From contig NC_135256.1 of the NCBI RefSeq assembly GCF_964204865.1, positions 21,604,703 to 21,668,702 on the forward strand: DNA of 64,000 nt. The letters are read 5' to 3'. A program made the translations under genes and the position numbers. Below are positions 36,456-54,300 of the stretch, in pieces. The notes under the pieces are model-generated. The model saw only the letters and a list, made by a program, of their open reading frames with translations, had not been told where the DNA came from and ran no database searches. This DNA comes from Styela clava (Eukaryota > Chordata > Ascidiacea > Stolidobranchia > Styelidae). The stretch's first letter is position 1; each line of letters starts with the position of its first letter.

Positions 36456-38974
36456 ATATAGACCATCATTATTTTGGTAATTACAAAATAGAAGAAAAAT
36501 TAAAAAACATCATTTTTAGGTTGTTAGAAAAAATACATTGCAGTAATAACGAAAACAAACCTGTAACGCATACTTAATAATATTCTGTACGATTTTCATT
36601 AAAGGACAAATTTATTTGTAATGCTCTGCACTCTCATAATTCCGTTTTATAGTGGTGCGGATAGTTACGTGTTGGCGGTTGAAATTGTTTTGAAAATTTA
36701 ATTATATTGAACTTTATATGGGGATGTTATTGCATTAATACATGTTTTTCTAACAACGGTACCTGTCTGCCTGAACAAAGAGTTATTTCATTTGCTGTAC
36801 TTGATGTATCTTACAAGATATGGCATTGGTTAGGAAAAATCATTGCCTAAAAGAGTTACAAAATTAGGTCTATATTTACGTTTGAATACAGCTAAGAATC
36901 AATCAATATTTTTATAGTACATTTAGCTTATGAACCCTTGGGTTCGTACCGAGTTAACTATAATCATAGTCGGCCATTTTGTTTTATCTTCTTTGTTGAA
37001 AAATCAATAAACTAAGGGCAATTTTCATCAATAAAATTATATTCTAAATGCCTGAAAATAGGATTTATTTATAATTCGACAAGCACATGAAAAGTCACGA
37101 ATTTTTTTCCATTCGTGGTGTATAATTATACATTATCCTATCGACTGGTTTTCTTAAAGAGGCAGGTGGATCGGCCAATATATTTTGATGATACGCATTG
37201 TGTTCTTTTTGGCGCCGAAAGGAGTTTTAAAAATATAAATTTCCGTTTAAATATTTCACAATTCATGATGGAAATGACAATATCAAGAATATTGTTAAAC
37301 GTAAAAACGGCAGCGATATGTAAAAACTCTAATTTAAACATTTATTATTTATTCCCATCTACTTCTGTTATGCACCCTGTACTTAGCAGGCCAGCAACAG
37401 GTTTCGTAATGTAGATAGCGGACTGGAGGTAAGTACTGGAAACGCAAAAAAGATCCTTAGAGATATTTATGTGGGACGCTCAGAGGTCTCCAATTGAAAA
37501 AAGATTGCATTTTGAACTCAGCTATGTGTTAAAAAGGTAGTAGTATTAAGTGAACTTGCTAATAATTTAGGTTGAGCCATTTCATCGGCACAACTGACCA
37601 ATTACGATATAGGATACCGGATTTACATGTGTTAGATACAGTTTCAAATCCAATTTTATTAAGTGATGAGGCAAGCGGCGCCCGAGCGATTGAAATCGAA
37701 CAGGTAACTATGCCGGATTCATGACAGGCGATTGGCGTTTGATCCTTGAAAGAGGGTCGACTTAGCGAAGTGGCGAGTCCTAATCCGTTGTTTTTAAATA
37801 ACGCGAACGACCTACCGCACACGTGCTATGAGAAAAATATACGTTTTCAAATGCATTGCATAGTAATTTTGAAAGTCATTTCAAGAAAGTATATCCATTT
37901 GCTAAGTATGAAATGCGGGTGGAATTTCACCTATCATTGGGTTTATAGAACAAAACAACTCTTTTCTTTAGGTAGAATTAAGCACTGCGAAATGCGAGTA
38001 ATTTTTATTTATTTTGTACTGAAAAAGCTTGGAGGTATCAACTTATGCCCACTGCCAGTCACAGAGGATTAGAACATCGCTTGAGTATGAAGAATTCAGC
38101 CTAATATTAAATCCAATCACCATTTTTGTTATAAAATAAAGTGTTGACGGAAGACCCCCCAGAGAGTAAAGACTTGTTACAAAAAGTGTTTTGAGTATTA
38201 AAATATCACAATAAAAATGAGTTTATTCTAGCTAGACAAAGATTTGAGAAAGAAAGTAAATAAATAAGATAACTTTATGATACGAATCGAAATAAAATTA
38301 TGTCTTTTTAAAAACGTTTAATTTTTCATTAGGTTTCCATGGTAACAGTTGAGATATGTTTATAAATACTAGATATAATTACTTTTATATTAAAACGTCG
38401 TTGTGGTATTGTTAACATGCATACAAAGAAAAAAAGGGGGGAAAACCTTTTTGCTATGAGTATAGTATTAAAGTGCAAAGTCTTCAATAAATTACTGATA
38501 TGATTATAATTTTAAAATATATTAATAATGTTATATCATAAGTCTATAACTTTTCTGACAATGTAAAATGGGATGGCAAAAATAAAATGCCTAATTCGGG
38601 AGCGTGGAACATTACTCAAAAATTATTGGACGTATATTAATTTACGACTAGATTACTTACAGCACACAAAATTGTTTGAAATTTTTGACGGGACCACACA
38701 CATAACGGTAGAAAAGACGTAACGGAACTGCTGGTAAAAAGATAAAAACTTAATCTCTTAACCGCACGAATGACGGCTCTGGATTATTAAAAGACAAAAA
38801 ATGAATAAAGCGCTGCTAATTCGGAAAGTGAATTTGTTTTGTTAAGTTTTCACGTCGTCAAAATTCTCTTTTTAGTCAATTTCGTTATTTTTCTTTACAA
38901 TGTTAGCTTTGACAAATTGAAAACGGGAAATTTTTGTCAAGTTTCAAATTTAAGGTATATTAATTTCTCCCATT

Positions 38975-39175
38975 ATCGGTGACACGTCCAAGTGGCCGCG
39001 GCAGAGCTAACTGGGGTCTCTCGGGTGTCACGGCCCCACAAGACGCCTCCATAAAGAAAGTGATGTCTCACGGTATGTTGAACGTGAATGCTCAAATAGC
39101 TGTCCGTATCAGACAATTACACGCTGCCGATAAGACTCACGAGCTTAACCCCGTGATCACTTCCGTGTATTGTAG
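38975..39175. other. Unexplained GC-rich patch with hairpin
   Basis: About 200 bases much richer in GC than the surroundings. An inverted pair CGGTGACAC / GTGTCACGG at 38978-39031 can fold into a stem. A 78-codon plus-strand frame from 38979 is not recognised. It could be an old exon, a transposon piece or a structured RNA. Confidence 0.3.
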
Positions 39176-40608
39176 AATTTTTGAATTGTTATTTCTGTTA
39201 GAATATAAGTCGTGATATGGTGCAGCTCAGTTAGAATTTATATACAATTTTTATTCAGTAGATATTGTGAAAAGAGTTTTAATTTTTTGAATTATTCTCC
39301 CCTAAAAATGTGAGAGGCAAGAAAGGCGATATAGCCAATTAAAAAAGCCAACTGAGGGCAGCACTGAGGATTGTCAGAACATACTATACAATAATAGAGT
39401 TTCGTACCAAAGAAATACGGCCTTTACCTTTGCTTTAAAGACGCCATATTTTAAAAGTTATTGTTGAAATGGAATTGGGTATATTTATATTCGAATGTTG
39501 AATAACTAATTAATCTGATATGTACTTTACTGAATTGTTCCATTCAAATCCGCCAAAGTGAATTATCGTCTGGCTATAATTTAGGTACAAAGTTGCAAAC
39601 ACAGATTGGAATTGGGTGAGAAGCAAGAAGATGAATACTACATAACAAATTAATAAGCTGAAAAGGTGGTTTAGTTGAATTATAAAGTAGACCCATTAAC
39701 AATCTAAATGCATTTCTGTACCAATTGTATAATGCTGTTATTTCATCAGCAGTTAATGTTACATTAGGAATGCGGCTGATGTTATTTAGCAGCAATTGGC
39801 GAACTTCTCACTGTCGTCAAATACTACTTCAAATAAAATTTATTAGTTCATGTAACAATTTTACCCTAATTATTCCAGTATAAAGAATGCCGACCTGTGT
39901 GGTTTTGTCACAATCGGGACCCTTGCCTAGGTACGCGACAATCAGAAGCTTCGTCGCTATAACTCAAATCAACCTATTTAGTCGAGTTTGGACAATCTAT
40001 CAATGAATCTTATTATTTTCACCTTGATGTAGTTACAAGTCCCTAGCAACGAATTAAATCACGAAATACTCTCGCGAAGACTAATTTTACAAAAATCGTT
40101 TCTAAAACGCGACAGTTAGCAGGTGTGAAGACACCTTTGCGTTGTTGTTACATCAATGTTGTGGTACATGCACAGATTTGTCAATCAAATGACAATGGTA
40201 AAAACACAGTGTACCATACGCAGGTGTGATTTTGTGTGTGAACATTTATTTTTCAAGGCCACCAAAAGTTTGACTGTAAGTATATATACTGTTAATCACA
40301 GGCCATATATAAACAGCATTTAAGAATCGCTTATCGAACATGGTAAACGGTTTTTCAAACACGCACTTCGCACTTTCCCGTTCAAATTTCTCAAAATAAG
40401 ATTAAAATAGGATTAAGACCCGATTAACAAATACATAAATATACTGAGCCTGAATTACTGAGCTCAAAGAGACCACCCAGGCAGAATACAACAGGTGCCG
40501 TACGATGAACCATAAATACTCATATGCTGCGCGTCACTAATCATTCGGGACATTTTCAACAATCGCATAATCAAAATTAGATTCATATATATGCTTATCG
40601 CTATGAAG

Positions 40609-40915
40609 CAGACATAGGCAAACCATGGCCCGCGGGCCAAATCCCTCCCGTTAGGTAATTCAATCTGGCCCGCCTGATGCTGCCACAACCAACTGAAATT
40701 AAATTTTGATGTTTTAGTTAAAAATAGCTCAAGGATATTGTTGGGATTGTGATTAAATTTAGGTATGGAACAAGGTTGATTGTTTTCCAATTTTGCTTTT
40801 GTAACACTGTAAAAGTTGTTCAGAAAATGCAACTTTTTACGTCACACTTACATGGCCCGCCAGTCTGAGTGGGCAAAATTTTTGGCCCCCGATCCAAAAA
40901 CCTTGCCCATCTCTG
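40609..40915. mobile_element. hAT-like MITE, GGGTGGGCAA family
   Basis: Diverged left end CAGACATAGGCAAAC; right end CCTTGCCCATCTCTG. The flanks CTATGAAG and CTATAGAG match at 6 of 8. The body closely resembles 32970-33270. Confidence 0.8.
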
Positions 40916-43856
40916 CTATAGAGCCTGCGTGCATGCGTACAAATACAATTTAGAAGGGCCAACATTTTTATTCGCTCAATGATAAATGATTTGTTTAATA
41001 TTTGAAGTTTTAGTGGCGTTGTTGTAAAACAGTTAGTACGCTAGAATGTTATAATAAAACTTCACTCACGACTGTCCTGAACAAAATTAGTTTCATAATT
41101 ACAGCAAGAGTCATGAATTAATTGGGTATTAAATTGTCTAAAATTTATACAATCCTTAATGTTTCTCTTTTAGTTCTAAAGGTGGGGTCTCGGAGTTAAT
41201 ATACACACATCCCCTACTTACGGTTAAGTACATACGCCCCCTCTTTTTGTCATCGTATATGTTATTTAATTTGGGTAAATAAATCCTACTTCGGTATCTC
41301 TTATTCTTATCAACCTTGTAACCTGGTTAAATTGATCTTTGAATATTGGGTTTACATATGAACCGTGTACAATTAAAATGGAAACGCGCCATGAGGAGGG
41401 TGGGAAGTCAAAATGCTTCAAATCACTTTCCATTGTTGACGTTGACAATCCCTACAAATCACTCTTGTTTATCCCGCTATTGTGCAGACCGTCGTCGCCG
41501 GGTGTCACTTTTGGATTTTGCCCGCCCAGGAGAGGATAAGCTCCCCGCGAATCGTACAGTTCACACGCGATCTCGCGCGTGTCGGGGCCGGTAGTGGACC
41601 TGTCAGGCGCCAAAGATGATCGCGCGGTTAAAACATAAATCTTCTTTTTGTTCAGCAATTTTTATACGAATTAGTTGTTTGAATCTAAGAATTAATGTTC
41701 CCGCACGGCATATTTTGGTAAATATTCGAGTAATATGTTCAATATATGTGTGTTTACGCAATAGTTTGCTTATAATATGAAATGGAGTTTTCTGAAAACA
41801 AATGTTGCAATAAACTCATAAACCCACTATGTTCAAACGGGAAACGACGGAGTTTATTCCATCGGTTATCCATGAAAGATACTCAAAAAATAATGATGGC
41901 CATTTTGTAAGCTTTGTATTTTTATCCCAATTACACACTAGAAAAATGGCGATAAGCAAATGCACGCAAAAAGAAAAGTGAGATTTTCCGTTATCTTGAA
42001 ATTATCTCTGATTTTCGGCATTAGTACCCATATAGATTTAGTTTTGTGCGCAAGAAATACTACGACTCATTTCTGTTGGAGCATAATTATTTTTAAAATG
42101 AAATTGAATTTTACGGTCGTAAGTCGTCTTAACTGGTTATTATCTAGTTTGCACGACCAGACAAACGTCACTATGGCAACTTCGTGATTATGTTGTCATA
42201 CAAAAGAAAACATAAAAAGTTCAGCACTAAACCACTCTTCTGCTGTAACGGATTTACCAATCTTTGTTTACGAATCTCTGTCAGATCAGGCAGCGTACCT
42301 TCGGCCTCCCACATCGAAATCTTGACATCTGAACATTATCACGCGATATATCACAGCCATTTGTAGTCGATTACAATCGCGTTATATCCGTGACTATCAA
42401 ACTCTATGAATATTTAATTCATTCAGACATTTTATAGCAAGTTGAAACGATTAATGAACGCCATGTATCCATGAGGGATCGTTGATTGGAACTTTGACTC
42501 GGTCAATATTTATTGAAACACTTACGTTGAGGTGTCTTATTTTGTTGAAGTTTCATACTGTAGTGACACCACAATTCGACGATTCCGGAAATAGAATGTA
42601 GCCTACAGGGGCAGGGGCAGTTATTTGGAGGCGGTAAAATGTTAATATAATGACGTTAACAGAGAGGGTAGGATTTCATAATTCCATTCATTTTTGAAGC
42701 ATTCAATTTCGACTCTTACGATATATCTCATTAATTGTTTTTTAACAATATTGTAAAATTTAGGACTGAATTTTTTGTTTTTATTTGTATTTGGCTTGAG
42801 AGTACCATGATACTTTTAATACTTATTATGTTTGATTGTTTACAAATATGACGCCTATAATGACAAGGTCATTTCCTCGGCTAATAGGGGTCGCATAAAA
42901 TGACGCCGAAAAATCTAACAAATATGGATAAAATATTTCCTTTGCAACTGAGAAAAATATAGTAAATTGTGTTTATCCTATTTATTAATAATATAATGAA
43001 GAAACGCAGTTATATTGTAGATATCCAATTATTAAAATTATCACAATTATACATTTAATGTATTTTTTATTACATATATACAATTTTTTGAAAATATTGT
43101 CTTGTCAAATTTCCTTTGCATAAAACTATTATCCGGATTCACTTACCGATTTTACTTTATATATTTAAATAACTCGGAGCCATAATTGCTCATAGCCCAT
43201 GATAACAAAGAAAATGTTTCAATAGTGTACCGGTTTAAATCAGATAATATGAACGACGACCACTTTATACAACATTCGATAACAATAAGCAATCATTTTG
43301 ACACCATTACAAGAGTTTACAAATGGATTTTGTGATCAAATCGAAAGCTTTTGTATACTTAGATATTAAATGGGTGGGCAGAAAGATATTATCTATCGCC
43401 CACTTTGGTGCGCTTGCACGCCATCCACTAATACATAAAATTTGTGCGAAGTTTCTGTCCGTACAAGGGTGACAAAAGGGATAAATCAAATAAAACAAAT
43501 ACAGATTCCACGGTTTTTTTGCCAAGTTTTAGCCAAAGCAAATCCTAAATCAAATATGCCATTTTTATCGACTGCCGTCTGACATATGACTCGCAACGGT
43601 TCAAGTAATTTTGCGGTTTTTAGCACATAATGAAAATATATGATTTATTTTTTCCTAAAGCTATCTACTACGACATTCCGAACTTTCGGTTTTGTTTATG
43701 TTACGCAACCATAGTACAGAAAAAGTCAGAAGTTACGTTTTGCCGACTTTAAAACCCGCTGTAGCTAACATTTTGCTTTATATTACATGTGAGATAGGGC
43801 AAGGGAGGTTAGTAGACATCATAGCTTTATTCAGCCTATGCAGTAGATGAATGTGC

Positions 43857-44157
43857 TACCGTGTTTCCCTGAAAATAAGACCTAGCCTGAATTTCAAGAA
43901 TGATTTTAATATAAGCTCTCCCCTTAAAATAAGACAATTTTTTTTTCCTCCTAGACGTTTTAATCAAATGATTGATAATCTATGTTTAGCAATTAGTTTA
44001 AATAAAAGCGTGGTATTTAAAAGTAAATGAATATCGGTTTTCACATTTTGTTTATTTAAAAATCTCATAATTCTCTACTTAGATTTTTTTTTAATCCCTA
44101 GTGTTATTTTTCGAAAGAAAATGAATATAAGACATTGTAGTTAGTTAAAACACGGTA
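43857..44157. mobile_element. MITE with TACCGTGTTTCCCTGAAAAT ends, just upstream of Fezf
   Basis: The left end reads TACCGTGTTTCCCTGAAAAT followed by AAGACC; the right end AAAACACGGTA is its inverse. Internal ATAAGAC repeats occur on both sides. It ends about 200 bases before the Fezf start codon, so it may contribute promoter or 5'UTR sequence. Confidence 0.75.
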
Positions 44158-44310
44158 GTTATTGTGAAAGTTGAAGTAGACGTTTATGGTACTCTAACGT
44201 CGTTTTCGTTCGTTTATATCATCTTAGAAATTTTTTGTACTTATGTGGTGTGCTTTTATCGAACTATTTGAATTTACATTGGTGGACATGACATATATTT
44301 TTTGTTTCAA

Positions 44311-44320
44311 TTATTTGCAG
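44311..44320 (+). promoter_or_regulatory. Splice acceptor before the Fezf start codon
   Basis: TTATTTGCAG after a T-rich tract, 44 bases before the ATG. It would be the acceptor of a 5'UTR intron or of spliced-leader trans-splicing, which is common in ascidians. An in-frame TAG at 44326-44328 then bars any longer N-terminus from this acceptor. Confidence 0.5.
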
Positions 44321-44364
44321 AAATTTAGTTCGTACTTTCAAAATTGTGCTTTGATCTTGTCGAA

Positions 44365-48630
<4,266 letters not shown>

Positions 48631-48644
48631 AAACTTGATGAACA

Positions 48645-48650
48645 AATAAA
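48645..48650 (+). terminator. Candidate polyadenylation signal, Fezf
   Basis: AATAAA only 15 bases after the stop codon, implying a very short 3'UTR if used. Confidence 0.6.
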
Positions 48651-50080
48651 AAAGCTCAGTTATCGGTTACCATGAGTGACGTATTTTAGAAACAATTTTT
48701 AACGACAATGTGAGCGTCTTGCGAGCTTATGCTTGAACCTAAAATTTTACAGTCAGGCCTGAAATCGCCGGCACTTCGTGGTACAAGCAAGTTGCACTGC
48801 AAACGTTGATTACATATATTCTGAAGAACTTAAACCAAATTGATGTCGAAAAATTATGCAGAGAGGATGGGGATGAAAATCCGTGTTCCGAAAAATTATT
48901 CAGTAATATATTCACACAACTCGTTTTTGACACCGCTGGGCAAACATGAAACGATCAACATTTGTAACAGAATACACCAAACTGCACCGACATTTTATAG
49001 ATCAAATACACTTCCAATTCAGGCGAGGGACGGATGGAATGCTTGCCGTAACCGCTGGTCGGTTATCGTTATCGAATATTGCAATGCATTTTTGTAACTC
49101 CAAAGACTGCGTCCTTGTGGCTTTCCCATATCTGGGATAAGTATGATATGTACTATCAGCAACACTAAGTTGATTTGTCAAAACAGCTGTATAATACTTT
49201 TGTCAACTAGAAATCCAAGTAAAACTGCATCAAACCGGTTCTTTAAACAATTTACCTGAAAGCAATTGTTTTTTTTATTTTACCATGATACATAATATAA
49301 AGCACCAACATCATTGGAAATATTGTAAATTACATATATATTGCATTTTAAACTGACTATTAATATCGCCACCTGCTATAGTTATGCATATGTTCCTAAG
49401 CTTCAATATTATTTCAATAAATTTATCATTCCAATATTAGTATAACTTGTAAGAAAACTAGAGAGCAACGCTCAAAGATATGGACACTCGCAGATTGCTA
49501 CAGTAAACTTTAAGAGCACAGAAATAGGCCAAAATGATAGATGGGTGTTTAATTCGAAGGCGGTTGACGGGAGGAAATAAATAAATTTGGAACCGATTGG
49601 ACAAAGATTTGTGAAAGAAATTTCTTCCCCAACATCAAGAAGAATAACAGCAACAATAATTTAGCAAAATGATCTGTAGGTCAATTTGTGTCCAAAAATC
49701 CTTTCGACTAACAAAAGTATCACAAGATAAAATCTTATCGATGTAAACGGATTCGTGGGATCAGAGGGAGCAAGCAGAAAATATATTTACTAACCTTGAT
49801 GACAATAGCATGCGATATATTGACTTCTTAAAATGCGAGCTTTTGGTTCCACTTGAATTTAAATTTTGGAACTGTTTATGAGAGTCTGAATAGTTATCTG
49901 CAATCAGACATATTGGCCCAATTCTCTTACAATCACGGTAGGAGGGTAACAGTGAATACTGATGAAGTTTGACTATTAATAGCTGAATACATTGCATTGA
50001 ATCAATTTTGCAGGGGGTCAAGGTTATCTGAGACTCAGACTGTGTGTTATTATGTGCAGATGACAATTACTGTGTTAGAT

Positions 50081-51084
50081 GAATAACTATTTTATTGTAT
50101 ATATATTTCAAGGGGTAAACATAAAAAAGATGATACTATGTAACTAACTTTCTAAACCAAGAAATATTTAGCCACTATAGTTTCAGCATTTGAGCACGTC
50201 ACATAGCTTTCACATGTAAACAATATTAGGAAATTCTAGGTCATCATGGTAATAACACTTTTTGAATTTACCCCGGAATATAACTCATAAGCAAAGAAAT
50301 GATGTAAAACATATGATTACAGTGACAGAAATCATAGGATGTGCAAACACCGATTTCTGACCATTGGTAGATTTATCGACGCATGTTCACTAAACGACGT
50401 AAGTACTTCTATTTGGCATGGCACAACCCTTTTTGCATATGTTATTCTGAACCCCCACCTGACTCCCTCTTCCAAAGATTACGTCACTACGACCTCACAA
50501 TCACGTCAAACAGCTTGCTAAAGTATAACTATGATCGCCCGAAATGGCATCTTCGCCAACGATAACGAACTCACTAACGTAAGAATAACTATTTTATTGT
50601 ATATATATTTCAAGGGGTAAACATAAAAAAGATGATACTATGTAACTAACTTTCTAAACCAAGAAATATTTAGCCACTATAGTTTCAGCATTTGAGCACG
50701 TCACATAGCTTTCACATGTAAACAATATTAGGAAATTCTAGGTCATCATGGTAATAACACTTTTTGAATTTACCCCGGAATATAACTCATAAGCAAAGAA
50801 ATGATGTAAAACATATGATTACAGTGACAGAAATCATAGGATGTGCAAACACCGATTTCTGACCATTGGTAGATTTATCGACGCATGTTCACTAAACGAC
50901 GTAAGTACTTCTATTTGGCATGGCACAACCCTTTTTGCATATGTTATTCTGAACCCCCACCTGACTCCCTCTTCCAAAGATTACGTCACTACGACCTCAC
51001 AATCACGTCAAACAGCTTGCTAAAGTATAACTATGATCGCCCGAAATGGCATCTTCGCCAACGATAACGAACTCACTAACGTAA
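50081..51084 (+). repeat. 502-bp direct tandem duplication
   Basis: 50081-50582 and 50583-51084 appear identical throughout the stretches compared, with a single shared G at the junctions. Each copy contains host flank followed by the left arm of the foldback element. Either a very recent duplication or a haplotype/assembly artefact. Confidence 0.93.
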
Positions 51085-51340
51085 GCGATCTCTGTCATAT
51101 CGCGATTGTTACGAGAAAACGAGAAAAATAGCTTGCAGGATTTCGGGTGATCGTCTGCACGTCTAAGACGACAGTTAGTATAGTTTGGGGGGACCTTATT
51201 ACGTTACTGTGACGTCGTAGTGGTGTAATTTTAAAATGATGTAGTCAGGTGGGGGTTGGGAATAACATATGCAAAAATGGTTATGCCACGCCAACTAGGG
51301 GTACTTACGTCGTGTTGTGAACATGGCCCGATTTATCTAC
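50367..51340. mobile_element. Foldback (long inverted repeat) element abutting the COG5 stop codon
   Basis: The left arm begins GTAGATTTATCGACGCATG and runs through GGCATGGCACAACCC and CCCCCACCTGAC. The right arm (about 51100-51340) is its reverse complement with scattered changes and ends GATTTATCTAC. Inner blocks GATCGCCCGAAAT / ATTTCGGGTGATC also pair. The left arm is present twice because of the 502-bp duplication. The right terminus lies three bases from the COG5 stop codon, so COG5 transcripts must read into the element. No target duplication is obvious. Confidence 0.8.
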
Positions 51341-51343
51341 ATT

Positions 51344-54300
51344 TCAGCTATTCTTTTCCATTCCCTTCTGTAAAAGTCCTAGCATTATAGGGTATATTGC
51401 AGCAAATTCAGTGCCTTGTCTAGATTTAACTGAATTAACGTAATGTTCTATTGTTCCTCGTAACATATTCAATCTTTCTTTTTCAGTTTTATGTTCATCC
51501 ATCCATTTACTGTATCTACTAAGAGACCAATCCATAACCTGAAATATGAATTTGATAAATTACTAAGTAGATCAAGATTACATCAAGAACAATAATTTTA
51601 AGCTGCTTTCGTCCTAATATTCACAAATAGTGCCACAGATAAGCCAGCTTCATCAAAAATCAAGACAAAATCAAATCTTGTGTCTTGCTTTTTTGATTTG
51701 CATATTTGCCACCAGAATTAATAAATTACTCTATCTGAATACAGACAGTACAACAATATATTTTGATGACGCATTCCGATCAGTGTAAAAAACACTTTTT
51801 CCAGAGAAAATTGCCAAATCAGAAGAAAATTAGTAGTGTGGAAGTCAAAATTCAAAGCAAAAACGTGAATAAATTTCCCAATTTTAAGGAAATTAATTTA
51901 AAGACAAACAAGCAAAATGAATGCTGCATCACTTAGTAATGATATATTTGTAACAACTTTTATAGACACTTTGAATCTTATTCCACAAAATGCCGCAAGA
52001 AATCACCTAGGATTCTTCACATTAATACAAGATGAAAATTCCTAAAACTGTATAAATAAAATTATATCAATAAACATATTAAATAATCCAGTCATTGGTG
52101 AATGAGAGATTGATTTCCCAATTTTTATGGTAATCATGAATATCATTAGAATCAAAAATAGATAATGTACCTTATGAGAAGAACGAAATTCGTCTGGTGC
52201 TCTCGAGAACAAATAATGAATAACGGTACTGTAAGGAATCACTTCTCCAACAGAAGGACTTTCAGAAATCCCAGCATCGGTGACAAATAGCAAAGGTCTG
52301 AAAGCACGTAGTATTCTGTATGGAGCTCCAAGTTCACTCATTCGTCGACACAATGGTGTTACTGCTAATTCCATCTGAGAAGCAATAAAAAGTAAACTAA
52401 CTTATATAAGAATATGTTTCAAGGAGAACGAGGCAATTCAGTCATGCTATATTATTAGATACGAGAACCGGGGAAGTGGGGTCGAAGTTCAGGATGATTT
52501 TACCGATATAGATGTCTGAGCCAGAGTTGCCAAAGCTTTTTGTAGTCAGAGACATAGGTACAAATTTTCATTATTTGATAGTTTGTGGATTCGTACTTCC
52601 TAACCATATAGAAGTTGAAATTTCAACAAAAACAGGCAGAGCATCAAGTTGACTAAAACCTTTATTTAAAGACTGCTTGCATAAGTTTTTATAATCAAAA
52701 TTTAGTATTCTTAGAGCTAAAGTCAAAATTTTAGTCAACCACAAGCCTGAGATGACTTTTAAATGGCTTAAGAGTGTGAAGTGGAATGTTAAATTTTCCT
52801 CAACGCGAAGCCCCAATAAGCACTGGTAGAAAGATTGCAGCATATGCTCATTTTTTTCTCAATCTGATTCTATCTCTATCCTGTTCCCTTCAAGTGGTAA
52901 CACTGAATACCTGAGCAAAATCAGCAGCCAAAATTACTTTCCCACCTTCCCCCAGAGGTCGCACAAGAGTAGCATGTCGAACAAATAAAGTCAAAGCTCT
53001 TTGACCGAGAGGAATTAAACTGGAAAGTGAAAAAATGAATAGTTAGAAGTAACGAGTGTAACAATCCTACAGTTAGAATTGTTCTATTAGTTTGAATAAA
53101 AATCTATACAAACACATACCTATAGATAGGTTACAATAAGATGTTTATCATATTCGTTTGCTACCATTTTTCATATTACGTTAATACATTTTGGATAATT
53201 GAAATTAAAAAAATCATGATCCAAATTTTATTTTAATTATATATTATTCACTCATAGTAATAGCTTGGCAATAACGTTTCATTAAAAATGATTTGCAGAT
53301 CCGAAATAGAACGTGGCCAGGTCCATGCGATGGATGCAATTTTGGTGCAGTAGAAGTGAATACCAACCAATTTTTTCTATAAATTTTCTCTAGAACAATT
53401 ACAAAGAACAGTTTCTTGTGACCTTAAAATGTCAATAAAAGAAAACCATGGACAAACCTTATTATACACACCAAATAACAGTGAATCTTACGTAGAAATT
53501 TTATGACATCAAATCACTTTTATACAGACATATACTGGTTGCAAGAAATTTGTTTACCTTTCAATAACAAAATCCTTACACTTGAACAACGCTAAGTGAT
53601 CTTTAACAACTCTACTGATGAAATCTTGAAGCTCTTTCATATAAAGAGAACAAAGAACATTTTCACCAGGTTCTGGATTCCCCCTAAAAACACGAGTCAT
53701 TTTTTCATGTTAAACTTATCTCACACTCGGAACAAGGCTCTGCAAGATGGTATGGTATTAATTATCGGGGCTCCCGAAGTATGCGAACCAAGATGGCGGA
53801 CATCGGAATGTAATATGTGTACTAGGTTAGGGTTAGGCCATAATTTTAGGTATAAATACCACGGGAGGCTCTTGGCTAGTCTTCGAATTATTGGCTGCAT
53901 AGGACTAATAGGACTATAATAGGACTAAAATAAGGAAAATTGGAAAAAAATTATCGCCTAACCCTAACCTGTTACCATGTTACGTTCCGATATCCGCCAT
54001 CTTCGTTAGCATACTTCGGGAGCACCTAATTATCTATGTCCTCAGTATAGACTTGAAATTGAGATCATTAATGGTAGCAGCATTTACAAACTTGAATCAA
54101 GAATTTTAAAGGTTACAAATAAGGAGTCCAATAAATTCAGAGCTAACAAAATTCGAAAAAATTGTTATTTTAACAAAGGTGCTTTTGAATATTTCAGATA
54201 GTCTACAAGTCTGCTTGTTTGTTGGTGTTTAATGGAATAAAATTTGCAATATATGAAGGATAATTATGTGCGAGAGGATTGCTGGACTTCTGACAGCTTC

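Larger units (their letters stand above)
31378..44364. other. 13-kb gene-poor region upstream of Fezf
   Basis: After the tropomyosin B 3'UTR I recognise no gene. It holds hAT-like MITEs at 32970-33270, 36136-36455, 40609-40915 and 43857-44157, G-run tracts at 33408-33445 and 34287-34370, and GC-richer unexplained patches at about 32340-32590, 38975-39175 and 41480-41625. It probably includes Fezf regulatory DNA, but that is inference. Confidence 0.6.
48631..51343. other. Intergenic region between convergent Fezf and COG5
   Basis: 48660-50080 is AT-rich with no recognisable gene. The rest is the duplicated foldback element described separately. Confidence 0.6.

Noticed and set aside
39574..39795. 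Hydrophobic 73-codon minus-strand ORF
   Set aside because: No similarity recognised, composition equals background, no plausible splice partners seen.
44344..44364. TTG-initiated extension of Fezf
   Set aside because: The ATG at 44365 has a good context, and an in-frame TAG lies shortly upstream.
50339..51067. Duplicate 60-codon ORFs repeated 502 bases apart
   Set aside because: They lie in the foldback element's arm and exist twice only because of the tandem duplication; no codon signal.
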